Positions 1 to 7,509 of a stretch of DNA of 7,629 bases are shown in pieces. The notes under the pieces are model-generated. The model was given only the letters and a program-made list of their open reading frames with translations, ran no database searches and was not told the DNA's origin. Within the stretch, counting starts at the first letter, position 1. Every line of letters starts with the position of its first letter. The DNA is from JBIIUJ01 sp044340025 (GTDB taxonomy: Bacteria; Pseudomonadota; Alphaproteobacteria; Caulobacterales; Aquidulcibacteraceae): positions 1 to 7,629 of the forward strand of contig JBIIUJ010000126.1 of the NCBI GenBank assembly GCA_044340025.1, written 5' to 3'. The position numbers were made by a program, and so were the translations under genes.

Positions 1-172
1 AGAAGGCGGCCGACAGGTTGGACGAGGTCGTGGACTTGCCGATCCCGCCCTTTCCATAGACGGCGAAAACCTGCGCGGTTCCGATCTTCAGGGCGGGGTC
101 CATCTGCACCTGCACGCTGCCTTCCCCATCGGGGCGGCGGTTCAGGGCGCGGGGGAGATCTAGCACAGCCAT
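1..172 (-). CDS. bchL: BchL, iron protein of light-independent protochlorophyllide reductase (5' part only)
   Basis: Only the first 57 codons are in the window; the gene continues past the left edge. My translation from the ATG at 172-170 gives a variable 30-residue lead, then a beta strand (AQVFAVY, residues 33-39) and the P-loop GKGGIGKSTT at residues 40-49, followed by SSNLSAAF. This P-loop with its flanks is characteristic of BchL/ChlL, the NifH-like homodimer. That protein hydrolyses ATP and passes electrons from its shared [4Fe-4S] cluster to BchNB for reduction of the protochlorophyllide D ring. The cluster cysteines lie further downstream and cannot be checked here. The start is supported by a GGAG Shine-Dalgarno at 180-183, 7 nt from the ATG. 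The bchH stop lies 11 nt upstream, so this is the next cistron of the same operon. A BchX (chlorophyllide reductase) identity is less likely, given the bchH neighbour and the sequence around the P-loop. Confidence 0.95.
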   Translation of the reverse strand, partial: MAVLDLPRALNRRPDGEGSVQVQMDPALKIGTAQVFAVYGKGGIGKSTTSSNLSAAF

Positions 173-179
173 CTTGGCG

Positions 180-186
180 CTCCTCA
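180..186 (-). promoter_or_regulatory. bchH stop codon overlapping the bchL ribosome binding site
   Basis: On the minus strand the sequence reads TGAGGAG. The bchH stop TGA runs directly into the GGAG Shine-Dalgarno of bchL, which sits 7 nt from its ATG. A ribosome terminating on bchH therefore sits on the bchL initiation site. By inference this couples translation of the two genes. Confidence 0.75.
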
Positions 187-3100
187 GGCTAGAGCGCTCG
201 CCGGCGCGGGCGCGGCGAGGCCTTCTAGGCGGTCTTCGAGTTCGTCTCCGGCGCGGCGCAGCGCGTCGAGCGTGGCGGCGTCGGGCGCCCAGTAGCTGCG
301 CTCGTGGGCTTCCAGCAGGCGATTGGCCATGCGCATCGAAGCCTGCGGATTGAGCGCGGCCATGCGCTGGCGCATCACGTCGTCGAGCACATAGGTCTCG
401 GAAATCTTCTGATAGACCCAGGCGGGCACTTCCCCGGTGGTGGCCGACCAGCCCATCGTGTTGGTCACCTGCGCCTCGATCTGGCGCACGCCCTCGTAGC
501 CGTGCTTGAGGAGCCCCTCATACCAGCGTGGGTTCAGCGTGCGGGTGTGGGTTTCGAGCGCGACCTGCTCGGCGAGGGTGCGGATCTTGCCCTCGCTCTG
601 GGTCTGATCGCCGATATAGACCGCCGCATCCGCCCCTTTCGCCCGGCGCACAGCCCGCGCGACCCCGCCCAGCGTATCGACATAATGGTCGATCGTGGTG
701 ACGCCGAGCTCCATGGAATCCAGGTTCTGATAGGCGAGATCGACGGTCTTCAGGGCCCCGCTCAGCACCGCGCCGGCCTTCACAGGCGCGCCCTTGCGGC
801 CATAGGCGAAGCTCTTGCGCGCCTCGTAGGCGTCGGCGAGTTCGTCTTCGTCGGTCCAGCAGCCGGCGTCGATGAGCTGATTGACGTTGGCGCCATAGGC
901 GCCGTCGGCGTTGGAAAAGACGCGCAGCGCCGCGGTCTCCAGCTCCCCGCCGTGCGCGGCGAGGTGGGCGAGCGCGTGCTTGCGGATGAAGTTGCGCTCC
1001 ACCGGCTCTTCCGCGCTGGCGCACAGGAAGGCGGCCTCGGCCAGCATCCGGGTCTGGAGCGGCAAGAGATCGCGGAAGATGCCCGACAGCGTGATCAGGA
1101 CATCGATCCGCGGCCGGCCCAATTCTTCAAGCGGGATCAGACTGGCGCCGGCGAGCCGGCCATAGCTGTCAAACCGGGGCTTTGCGCCCATGAGGGCCAG
1201 CGCCTGGCCGATCGGCCCGCCTTCGCTCTTCAGATTGTCGGTGCCCCAAAGGACCATCGCCACGGTTTCGGGCGTGGCGTCTGTGTCCTGCGCGTGCCGG
1301 TCGAGCAGGCGGGCGGCCTGGCGCGCGCCATCCTGGACGGCGAACGCGCTCGGCAGGCGGAAGGGGTCAAAGCCATGCAGGTTGCGCCCTGTGGGCAGCA
1401 CGGCGGGCTGGCGCAGCACATCCCCGCCCGGCGCCGGGCGGATAAAGCCGCCGTCCAGCGCATGCAGCAGGCCCGCAATCTCGGTGTCGCGGGCAAGGCC
1501 GCGATTGAGCGCGTCGAGTTCGGCAAGCACAGGGCTCGCTTCGGCGAAGGGCAAGCCGGAAAGCCTGGCGGCTTCCCCGATCGACCCGCCCGCAACCAGC
1601 GTCTCGAGCGCTGCTGGCTGGATCGCCAGACCGCGGGCCTCCGCCGTGGCGCGCAAGAGCTCCAGCCGCGCCGGCGCGCCCATGGCTTCGCCCACCACGT
1701 GCAGGCCTTCGGGGATCAGGGTTTCCTCAAGCTCCCGCAGCCGGTTGGCGAGGGCTTGGACGGCAGCTTCGTCGGACCCGGTCCAGGCGGGCTCAGGCGC
1801 GGCGAGGTCGAGAGCAACCGCCTGGGCCTGGATCAAGGCGGCGAGGTCGGCATGTTCGGCGTCTGCGTCCGGCGGGCTTGCGCGCCACCTGTCTATGGCG
1901 GCCTTCAGATCAGCCAGGCCCCGATAGAGCCCGGCATGGGCCACAGGCGGGGTGAGGTAGGAGATCAGCGTGGCGCCAGAACGCCGCTTGGCCAGCGCGC
2001 CTTCGGAAGGATTATTGGCCGCATACAGATAGAAGTTCGGCAGATCGCCAATCAGCCGGTCCGGCCAGCAGGCGCCTGAAAGACCCGTCTGCTTGCCAGG
2101 CAGAAACTCCAGCGCGCCGTGCGTGCCGAAATGCAGGACCGCATGGGCCTGGAAGCCGCCTTTCAGCCACGAGTAGAAGGCCGCCATCGCATGGGTTGGC
2201 GCGAAGCTCTTTTCAAAGAGCAGGCGCATCGGATCGCCTTCATACCCGAACGGCGGCTGCAGGCCGATGAAGACATTGCCGAACCGCCGGCCAAGGATGA
2301 ACAGATCGCGCCCGTCGGTCAGCTGCCGCCCTGGCGCGGCGCCCCACTGGGCTTCGATCGCGCCCAGATGCCGCTCGGCCCGCACATAGTCGTCCACCGG
2401 CACGAAGGCGCCGACATTGGCGTCGGTTCCATAACGCGCCGCATTGCCGCCAAGCAGGGCTTCGCGAAGGGCGTCGGGACTGTCGGGAACATCGACCGCA
2501 TAGCCCGCAGCCTGCATCGCCTTCAGCGTATTGTGCGCAGAAGCAAAGACCGAGAGGTAAGCCGCGCTGCCCACCGCGCCGGAATTGGGCGGGAAGTTGA
2601 ACAGCACGATCGCCACCCGGCGCTCGGCCCGCTCGGCGCGGCGCAGGGCGACCGCCTTGGCCACCCGCGCCGCCAGCATCTCCGCCCGCTCGGTGCAGGA
2701 GCGCATCTGCGGCGCGCCATTGGCGGGCGGATGCACGCAGCGCCGGTCGCACCCGGTGCAGGGCTCGCCGGCCCCATCCGAGCGCCCGCCATAGATCTGC
2801 GGCTGGATCGCGCCGTCCAGCTCCGGGATGGCCACCATGATGGTGGATTCCACCGGCGTGAGCCCGCCGGAAGACGCAGCCCAGGTCTCCAGAGACTGGA
2901 ACTCGACCGGGTGGGCCGCGAAATAGGGCGCATCCAGCTTCGCCAGGATGTCTTCGGCCGCCTTGGCGTCGTTGTAGGCCGGCCCTCCGACCAGCGAAAA
3001 CCCGGTGAGCGACACGACGGCGTCCACGATCGGCCGGCCGTCAGCCGTGAAGAACTTCTCAATCGCCGGGCGTTGATCAAGGCCGCTTGCAAAAGCGGGC

Positions 3101-3948
3101 AACACCTTCAGGCCCTTCGCCTCGAGTGCGGCGAGCACGCCGTCATAGTGGGCGGTGTCGCCAGCCAGCACATAGGAGCGCAGGATCAGAACGCCGACTG
3201 TTCCAGTGCAAACCCGGGCGTGGCCCGGCAGCGCAGACAGCCGCTCCACCAGCGGCTCGGGCGCGCCACGCGCATAGAGGCCCAGTTCAGGGTAATGCCT
3301 CGGCTCGCCAGCCGGCAGCGCGCCGCGATAGGCCGCGCGCGGTCCGGCGGCGTAACGGCCGACCAGCATGCGGATCATGTTGGCGAAATTGTCTTCCGAC
3401 GCCGCCAGCCAGTATTGCAGCGTCAGGAAATAGGCGCGCACGTCCTGGGCTGCGCCCGGGATGAACCGCAGGAGCTTCGGCAGGCGGCGCAGAAGCGCCA
3501 TCTGGCCCGCCCCGGAGCTTGCCGCCCCGGATTTCGCCCCGCGCAGCTTCTTCAGGAGCGCGAGCGGGCCTTTGGCCTCCTTGTCCATCTGGAAGGCGCC
3601 GATGCGGGTGAGCTTGATCACCTCGCCCGCCGACATGGCCGCCACCATCGCATCGCAATGCGGCCGGCGCGCCAGAAGTTGCGGCAGCACCGCCTGGATA
3701 TGGTCTTCCAGGAACAGCATGGTCGCGAGGATGATGTCGCCCTGCGCGATATCGGCATGGCAGCGGGCGAGCGCGGCGGGGTCTGCGGCGAAATCGGCAG
3801 CCGCGTGATAGGCGATCGTCAGCCCCGGAATCTCGCGCGCCAGCATCGCCCGGGCGCGCTGGGCCACCCCCGCCAGATGGTTGTCCAGCGTGACGATGAC
3901 GACGCGCACCGGCGCGCGCTCACCGGGCGAAGTGCGACTTGGCGTCAT
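184..3948 (-). CDS. bchH: BchH, porphyrin-binding large subunit of magnesium chelatase
   Basis: This 1254-residue protein has the usual length for BchH/ChlH. It binds protoporphyrin IX and, with the AAA+ complex BchI-BchD, inserts Mg2+, the first committed step to bacteriochlorophyll. The N-terminal domain opens with VRVVIVTLDNHLAG. The CobN/BchH core carries the family signature HFGTHGALEFLPGKQ at residues 606-620, PTGRNLHGFDPFRLPS at about 852-867, and a conserved C-terminal stretch around THTRTLNPRWYEG. Four cysteines at 397, 400, 404 and 418 form CX2CX3CX13C. I prefer the start at 3948, because family members usually have 10-20 residues before the VVIVT strand and a weak GAGA lies 6 nt upstream. 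An ATG at 3963 would add five residues with no visible ribosome site, and a GTG at 3909 is a further alternative. The gene overlaps the end of bchB by 29 nt. The related cobaltochelatase CobN is excluded by the operon and the motifs. Confidence 0.97.
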   Translation of the reverse strand: MTPSRTSPGERAPVRVVIVTLDNHLAGVAQRARAMLAREIPGLTIAYHAAADFAADPAALARCHADIAQGDIILATMLFLEDHIQAVLPQLLARRPHCDAMVAAMSAGEVIKLTRIGAFQMDKEAKGPLALLKKLRGAKSGAASSGAGQMALLRRLPKLLRFIPGAAQDVRAYFLTLQYWLAASEDNFANMIRMLVGRYAAGPRAAYRGALPAGEPRHYPELGLYARGAPEPLVERLSALPGHARVCTGTVGVLILRSYVLAGDTAHYDGVLAALEAKGLKVLPAFASGLDQRPAIEKFFTADGRPIVDAVVSLTGFSLVGGPAYNDAKAAEDILAKLDAPYFAAHPVEFQSLETWAASSGGLTPVESTIMVAIPELDGAIQPQIYGGRSDGAGEPCTGCDRRCVHPPANGAPQMRSCTERAEMLAARVAKAVALRRAERAERRVAIVLFNFPPNSGAVGSAAYLSVFASAHNTLKAMQAAGYAVDVPDSPDALREALLGGNAARYGTDANVGAFVPVDDYVRAERHLGAIEAQWGAAPGRQLTDGRDLFILGRRFGNVFIGLQPPFGYEGDPMRLLFEKSFAPTHAMAAFYSWLKGGFQAHAVLHFGTHGALEFLPGKQTGLSGACWPDRLIGDLPNFYLYAANNPSEGALAKRRSGATLISYLTPPVAHAGLYRGLADLKAAIDRWRASPPDADAEHADLAALIQAQAVALDLAAPEPAWTGSDEAAVQALANRLRELEETLIPEGLHVVGEAMGAPARLELLRATAEARGLAIQPAALETLVAGGSIGEAARLSGLPFAEASPVLAELDALNRGLARDTEIAGLLHALDGGFIRPAPGGDVLRQPAVLPTGRNLHGFDPFRLPSAFAVQDGARQAARLLDRHAQDTDATPETVAMVLWGTDNLKSEGGPIGQALALMGAKPRFDSYGRLAGASLIPLEELGRPRIDVLITLSGIFRDLLPLQTRMLAEAAFLCASAEEPVERNFIRKHALAHLAAHGGELETAALRVFSNADGAYGANVNQLIDAGCWTDEDELADAYEARKSFAYGRKGAPVKAGAVLSGALKTVDLAYQNLDSMELGVTTIDHYVDTLGGVARAVRRAKGADAAVYIGDQTQSEGKIRTLAEQVALETHTRTLNPRWYEGLLKHGYEGVRQIEAQVTNTMGWSATTGEVPAWVYQKISETYVLDDVMRQRMAALNPQASMRMANRLLEAHERSYWAPDAATLDALRRAGDELEDRLEGLAAPAPASALA
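2695..2760 (-). other. bchH: Four-cysteine cluster motif in BchH
   Basis: These codons encode C-TG-C-DRR-C followed by 13 residues and a fourth C (residues 397-418 counted from the start at 3948). The spacing CX2CX3CX13C resembles the cysteine motif reported for Rhodobacter capsulatus BchH, which was described as holding an oxygen-sensitive Fe-S cluster. The motif is directly visible; cluster binding in this protein is inferred. Confidence 0.7.
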
Positions 3949-5485
3949 AAAGCGTCTCGACATGGATGAGGGCGATGCCCTGCTCGGCGGCGTAGCGTTC
4001 GGTGTTGCGGCGGGCCTTTCCCCGCACGAAGAACGGGATCTTTTTCAGCTCGGCTTCGGCGTCCGCCGACCAGAGGCAATGGTCCGGGCCTATGGCGGCG
4101 GCGGGCGCATCCGCCTTTTGCGGCGCAGGCGCAGGCGGCGCCGCGCGCGCGCCCAGATGGCTGGGGCCGGCTGCATCGTTGAACTCGAAATCATCGCGGA
4201 ACAGGTGGAGGAGGTGCTCCTCCAGCCCCATCACAAGCGGATGGATGAGCGTGTCGAACAGGACGTTGGCGCCCTCATAGCCCATCACGGGGGAGCGGCG
4301 GGCCGGGAAATCCTGCACGTGGACTGGCGCGGAAATCACCGCGCAGGGCAGGCCCAACCGCTTGGCGATATGGCGTTCCATCTGGCTGCCGAGCACGAGT
4401 TCGGGCTGCAGCGCCTCGATCGCGGCCTCCACTTCGAGATAATCGTCTGTGATGAGCGCCTGCAGACCCAGCGCCTCGGCCGCGGCGCGCACCTCGCGGG
4501 CGAATTCGCGATTGTAGGCGCCGAGCCCCACCACCTCAAAGCCCATCTCCTCGGCCGCGACACGGGCGAGCGCGATGGCGTGCGTTGCGTCTCCGAAAAT
4601 GAACACCCGCTTGCCGGTGAGATAGGTGCTGTCGATGGAGCGCGACCACCACGGAAGCCGCGCGCCCGAAGCCGCCAGAACCGGCGCGGGGTCTGCGCCC
4701 GCCAGGGCGGCGACCTCGGCCACGAAGTCGTTGGTCGCGCCGAACCCGATCGGGATGGTGCGCGTGAAGGGCTGCCCAAAGGTCTTTTCCAGCCAGCGCG
4801 CCGTGGTCTCGGCGATCTCGGGGTAGAGGACGACGTTGAAATCAGCTTCCGGCAGGCGGGCGAGCTCTGCAGGGCTGGCCCCCATGGGAGCGACCACGCC
4901 TATCTCCACGCCGAGCCGTCCCAGCAGGGCGGTGATCTCTTCCAGATCATCGCGGTGGCGGAAGCCCAGAGCGGCGGGGCCGAGGATATTGGCGCGCGCA
5001 CGCCGGCCTTGCGGCGGCGCACGGCGCGCAGCGCGCTCGGCCGGGGGCGGGCAGAGCGTGCGAACCAGTTGATAGAGGGTCTCGGCCGCGCCCCAATTCT
5101 CCTTCTTGGAGTAGGAGGGCAGCTCCAGCGCCGTGACCGGAATGGGCAGCCCAAGCGCGCGGGCGAGCCCGCCTGGATCATCCTGGATCAGTTCCGCCGT
5201 GCAGGAAGCGCCCACCAGCATCGCCTGCGGCTGGAAGCGCGCATAGGCCTCGTGGGCGGCGGTCTTGAACAGTTCGGCGGTGTCGCCGCCGAGATCGCGG
5301 GCCTGAAACGTCGTGTAGGTGACAGGCGGGCGCGCGTCGCGCCGTTCGATCATGGTGAAGAGCAGATCGGCGTAGGTGTCGCCCTGCGGCGCGTGCAGCA
5401 CATAGTGCACGCCCTGGAGCGCGGTGGCGATCCGCATGGCCCCGACATGGGGCGGGCCTTCATAGGTCCAGACCGTCAGCTGCAT
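3920..5485 (-). CDS. bchB: BchB, protochlorophyllide reductase subunit B (DPOR)
   Basis: This 521-residue protein has the normal BchB length. It pairs with BchN in the heterotetramer that reduces the C17-C18 double bond of protochlorophyllide without light, using electrons from BchL. The N-terminus MQLTVWTYEGPPHVGAMR and the block APQGDTYADLLFTMIERR are near-diagnostic. Asp36, the unusual fourth ligand of the NB [4Fe-4S] cluster, is present in QGD. LVGASCTAELIQDDPGG follows at about 90-106. Asp285 in SRSIDSTYLTGKRV lines up with the Asp described as proton donor (Asp274 in R. capsulatus). An Ala/Pro linker at about 441-468 leads to the C-terminal PCP-red domain (WSADAEAELKKIPFFVRGKA, about 472 to the end). 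The start codon is 4 nt after the bchN stop, with GAAGG (5495-5499) as ribosome site inside the end of bchN. The 3' end overlaps the start of bchH by 29 nt. A basic Arg/Pro-rich loop at about 145-166 (nt 4988-5053) looks lineage-specific. Confidence 0.98.
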   Translation of the reverse strand: MQLTVWTYEGPPHVGAMRIATALQGVHYVLHAPQGDTYADLLFTMIERRDARPPVTYTTFQARDLGGDTAELFKTAAHEAYARFQPQAMLVGASCTAELIQDDPGGLARALGLPIPVTALELPSYSKKENWGAAETLYQLVRTLCPPPAERAARRAPPQGRRARANILGPAALGFRHRDDLEEITALLGRLGVEIGVVAPMGASPAELARLPEADFNVVLYPEIAETTARWLEKTFGQPFTRTIPIGFGATNDFVAEVAALAGADPAPVLAASGARLPWWSRSIDSTYLTGKRVFIFGDATHAIALARVAAEEMGFEVVGLGAYNREFAREVRAAAEALGLQALITDDYLEVEAAIEALQPELVLGSQMERHIAKRLGLPCAVISAPVHVQDFPARRSPVMGYEGANVLFDTLIHPLVMGLEEHLLHLFRDDFEFNDAAGPSHLGARAAPPAPAPQKADAPAAAIGPDHCLWSADAEAELKKIPFFVRGKARRNTERYAAEQGIALIHVETLYDAKSHFAR

Positions 5486-5489
5486 GGCG

Positions 5490-6767
5490 CTACACCTTCA
5501 ACAGGGCGCGCCGCCGCAGCGGCCGGGAGAAAAGCTCGGCGAGGTCGCCGGCCTGGTCGAAACCATGAACCGGGGAGAAGACGAGTTCGATCGACCACTT
5601 GGTCGTGAAGCCCTCCGCCTCCAGCGGATTGGCGAGGCCGAGGCCGCACACGATCAAATCAGGCTGGGCGGCGCGGGCGCGATCGAGCTGGCGATCCACG
5701 TCCTGGCCCTCGCTGAGGCGCACGGTTTCGGGCAGAGCGTCCAGCTCGTCGGCGAGGTGACCGCGATGGAGATAGGGGGTGCCCACCTCGATCGCGCGCA
5801 TGCCGAGCTCCGACACGAGGAAACGCGCAAGCGGGATTTCGAGCTGGCTGTCGGGGAAGAAAAAGACCGAACGGCCTTCCAGCGCTTCACGATGGCGGGC
5901 GAGCGCACGCTTGGCACGCTCCCGGCCTGGCGCGAGCACGGCGCGGGTCTTCATCTCGTCCACGCCCCAGGCCGATGCGGCCGCATGCAGCCAGGCAGCC
6001 GTGCCCTCGGCGCCGAACGGGAAGAGCGCCGGCAGGCGGACGCAGCCGCGCTCTTCGAGCGCGCGGGCCGTATCGCCAAGGAAGGGCTGGGCGAGCAGAA
6101 GCCGCGTCTTCGGCCCCACCGGCGGCAGATCGGCCGCCCGGCGGGCAGGCAGCATCCGGACCGGTCCGACGCCAAGCTCGGCAAACAGGCGCAGGAACTG
6201 GTCTTCCACCACGTCCGGCAGCGCGCCCACGATGAGCAGCGACGGCTCAGCGCCAGGCGCCTCGGCCGGACACTCGGGCACGAGGGCGGCCAGGCAGGCA
6301 TCCTCGCCCTGGGTGAACGTGGTCTCGATCCCGCTGCCGGAATAATTCAGCACGCGCGTCCGGCCGACATAGCGGGAATCAAGGCGCGAGGCGGCGCGCT
6401 TGAGATCCAGCTTGATCACCTCGGACGGACAGGACCCGACCAGAAACAACAGCTTGATATCAGGCCGGCGGGCGAGAAGCCGCTCCACGACCCGGTCCAG
6501 CTCCTCATTCGCGTCCGCCAGCCCGGCAAGGTCGCGCTCTTCCAGGATCGCTGTGCCAAACCGCGGTTCGGCGAACACCATCACGCCCGCGGCCGACTGC
6601 ATCAGGTGCGCGCAGGTGCGCGAGCCGACGATCAGGAAGAACGCATCCTGAATCTTGCGATGCAGCCAGATGATGCCGGTCAGGCCGCAAAACACCTCCC
6701 GCTGCCCGCGTTCGCGCAGGATCGGGCGGGCGTCGCAGCCCTGAGCCGACGGCGAGGGCAGGCTCAT
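5490..6767 (-). CDS. bchN: BchN, protochlorophyllide reductase subunit N (DPOR)
   Basis: This 425-residue protein matches the BchN/ChlN family in length. BchN and BchB form the catalytic component of DPOR, which is related to NifDK of nitrogenase. The three cysteines that hold the NB [4Fe-4S] cluster are visible: Cys27 in REVFCGLTGI, Cys52 in GSRTCAHLMQ and Cys113 in LVGSCPSEVIKLDL. They are each offset by one from the numbering of the R. capsulatus protein. The substrate-cavity region NYSGSGIETTFTQGED follows at about 141-156. The ATG sits in an ATGA overlap with the bchF stop, and a GGAG ribosome site at 6775-6778 lies 7 nt upstream. The bchB start is 4 nt beyond the stop codon TAG. The tight spacing fits equimolar production of the N and B subunits. 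BchY and other nitrogenase-like proteins are less likely because these motifs are specific to BchN. Confidence 0.98.
   Translation of the reverse strand: MSLPSPSAQGCDARPILRERGQREVFCGLTGIIWLHRKIQDAFFLIVGSRTCAHLMQSAAGVMVFAEPRFGTAILEERDLAGLADANEELDRVVERLLARRPDIKLLFLVGSCPSEVIKLDLKRAASRLDSRYVGRTRVLNYSGSGIETTFTQGEDACLAALVPECPAEAPGAEPSLLIVGALPDVVEDQFLRLFAELGVGPVRMLPARRAADLPPVGPKTRLLLAQPFLGDTARALEERGCVRLPALFPFGAEGTAAWLHAAASAWGVDEMKTRAVLAPGRERAKRALARHREALEGRSVFFFPDSQLEIPLARFLVSELGMRAIEVGTPYLHRGHLADELDALPETVRLSEGQDVDRQLDRARAAQPDLIVCGLGLANPLEAEGFTTKWSIELVFSPVHGFDQAGDLAELFSRPLRRRALLKV
6764..6767 (-). other. ATGA stop/start overlap of bchF and bchN
   Basis: The minus strand reads ATGA, where TGA ends bchF and ATG starts bchN. 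With the GGAG ribosome site at 6775-6778 inside bchF, this is a classic translational coupling junction. Confidence 0.85.
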
Positions 6768-7444
6768 GCCGGCGCTCCGGTCATCGGGCCGCGCGCTGGC
6801 CGCTGGCCTGCTTCCAGCCGCGCTTCACGCAGTTTCCACAGGAACTGGCCAGCGTTGACCACATAGGTGGCGTAAGCCGCCAGCGCGAGCCACATCTGCT
6901 CCGCCGGGGCGCCGATGTGGAACAGGACTGCGCCCAGATAGGCGGTGTGCAGCCCAAGCACCGCCATGGAGAACACGTCTTCCCAGAAGAAGGGTTCTGC
7001 AAACAGCCACTTGCCGAAGACCACCTTCTCCCAGATCGAGCCGGTGACCATGATGGCGTAGAGGATGAAGGTCTTGACCACGACCGACATCGTGGCCTCG
7101 GCATGGCCCTCGCCCGTGGCGAGATAGCGCACGACCAGCACCAGACTGGCGAGAAAAACCAGGAATTGAATCGGCGCCAGAACGCCTTGAACGATCGTCC
7201 AGACCGAGCGGTCGCGACGCTCGCGCTGCTCGGGCGTGTAGAGCGGCGTCCGCCCTTTGGCCGCGCCTGAAGCGCGTTTCGCCGCGCAGCCGGCCGTTGC
7301 GCCCCACGGGGCCGGGGCGATGGCGTCCAGCCAGCTTGTCGCTTGCGGCGGATGCCCGCCGGATGCGCGCGCCGCGCCATGCGCCCGGCCGGAGTATCCG
7401 CTCTGAATTCCCTCAGGAATTCTATGGTGATCGCCTGCCGTCAT
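6764..7444 (-). CDS. bchF: BchF, 3-vinyl bacteriochlorophyllide hydratase
   Basis: BchF adds water to the 3-vinyl group of chlorophyllide-type intermediates, giving the 3-hydroxyethyl group on the way to bacteriochlorophyllide a. The product is 226 residues. The recognisable family core begins at about residue 66 (TPLYTPEQRERRD) and includes VQGVLAPIQFLVFL, ILYAIMVTGSIWEKVVFGKW and FFWEDVFSMAVLGLHTAYL. Four hydrophobic segments at about 82-108, 120-143, 152-175 and 182-202 suggest an integral membrane protein. The start at 7444 has a GGAG ribosome site (7452-7455) at 7 nt. The other ATG in frame, at 7519, lies upstream of the predicted promoter -10 box and is unlikely. The family is usually about 160-180 residues, so the first 65 residues are an extension. 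I find no standard start codon in frame between 7444 and Met119. The stop overlaps the bchN start (ATGA). This is the first gene of the operon. Confidence 0.95.
   Translation of the reverse strand: MTAGDHHRIPEGIQSGYSGRAHGAARASGGHPPQATSWLDAIAPAPWGATAGCAAKRASGAAKGRTPLYTPEQRERRDRSVWTIVQGVLAPIQFLVFLASLVLVVRYLATGEGHAEATMSVVVKTFILYAIMVTGSIWEKVVFGKWLFAEPFFWEDVFSMAVLGLHTAYLGAVLFHIGAPAEQMWLALAAYATYVVNAGQFLWKLREARLEAGQRPARGPMTGAPA
7405..7422. repeat. AT-rich hairpin in the first codons of bchF
   Basis: GAATTCC and GGAATTC form a perfect 7-bp inverted repeat around a 4-nt loop. It covers codons 8-14 of bchF, 22-40 nt after the start codon. It stands out as AT-rich in a very GC-rich window. It could fold in the bchF mRNA just behind the initiating ribosome position. 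A role in translation or mRNA stability is only a guess, and a chance palindrome cannot be ruled out. Confidence 0.4.
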
Positions 7445-7451
7445 GCGCGCG

Positions 7452-7455
7452 CTCC
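7452..7455 (-). promoter_or_regulatory. bchF ribosome binding site
   Basis: GGAG lies 7 nt before the ATG at 7444. The same GGAG-CGC-N4-ATG layout is seen before bchN and bchL, which supports the choice of 7444 as the bchF start. Confidence 0.75.
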
Positions 7456-7481
7456 ACGGGTCGCCGGGCCCTTGGAAGAAA

Positions 7482-7509
7482 GGTATGGATCGGCGTAGAC
7501 CAATGTCAA
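7482..7509 (-). promoter_or_regulatory. Predicted sigma70-type promoter of the bchF operon
   Basis: On the minus strand a perfect -35 box TTGACA (7509-7504) is followed after 16 nt by CATACC (7487-7482), a 3/6 match to the -10 consensus. Transcription would start near 7475, about 30 nt before the bchF ATG. A perfect -35 with a poor -10, overlapped by a repressor-like palindrome, is the pattern known for PpsR/CrtJ-controlled photosynthesis promoters. The -10 assignment is tentative. Confidence 0.55.

Noticed and set aside
1..172. BchX (chlorophyllide reductase iron protein) instead of BchL
   Set aside because: The position directly after bchH and the sequence around the P-loop (VFAVYGKGGIGKSTTSSNLS) match BchL; BchX normally sits with bchYZ.
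304..2079. 591-codon open frame on the plus strand
   Set aside because: It is codon-aligned antisense to bchH. A stop there would need TTA, CTA or TCA in bchH, which are rare at this GC content. The translation shows no family motif.
2119..3969. 616-codon open frame on the plus strand
   Set aside because: It is in the same codon-aligned antisense register to bchH as the 304-2079 frame. It is rich in Arg, His and Gly without recognisable domains, so it is a shadow.
3881..5608. 575-codon open frame on the plus strand
   Set aside because: It is codon-aligned antisense to bchB. The bchB protein on the other strand has full family conservation, so this frame is a by-product.
184..6767. Possible frameshifts or degraded genes in the operon
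   Set aside because: bchN, bchB and bchH are full length with intact signature motifs and DPOR ligands, so no pseudogene is indicated.
5484..6866. 460-codon open frame on the plus strand
   Set aside because: It is codon-aligned antisense to bchN, whose three cluster cysteines and length are all as expected.
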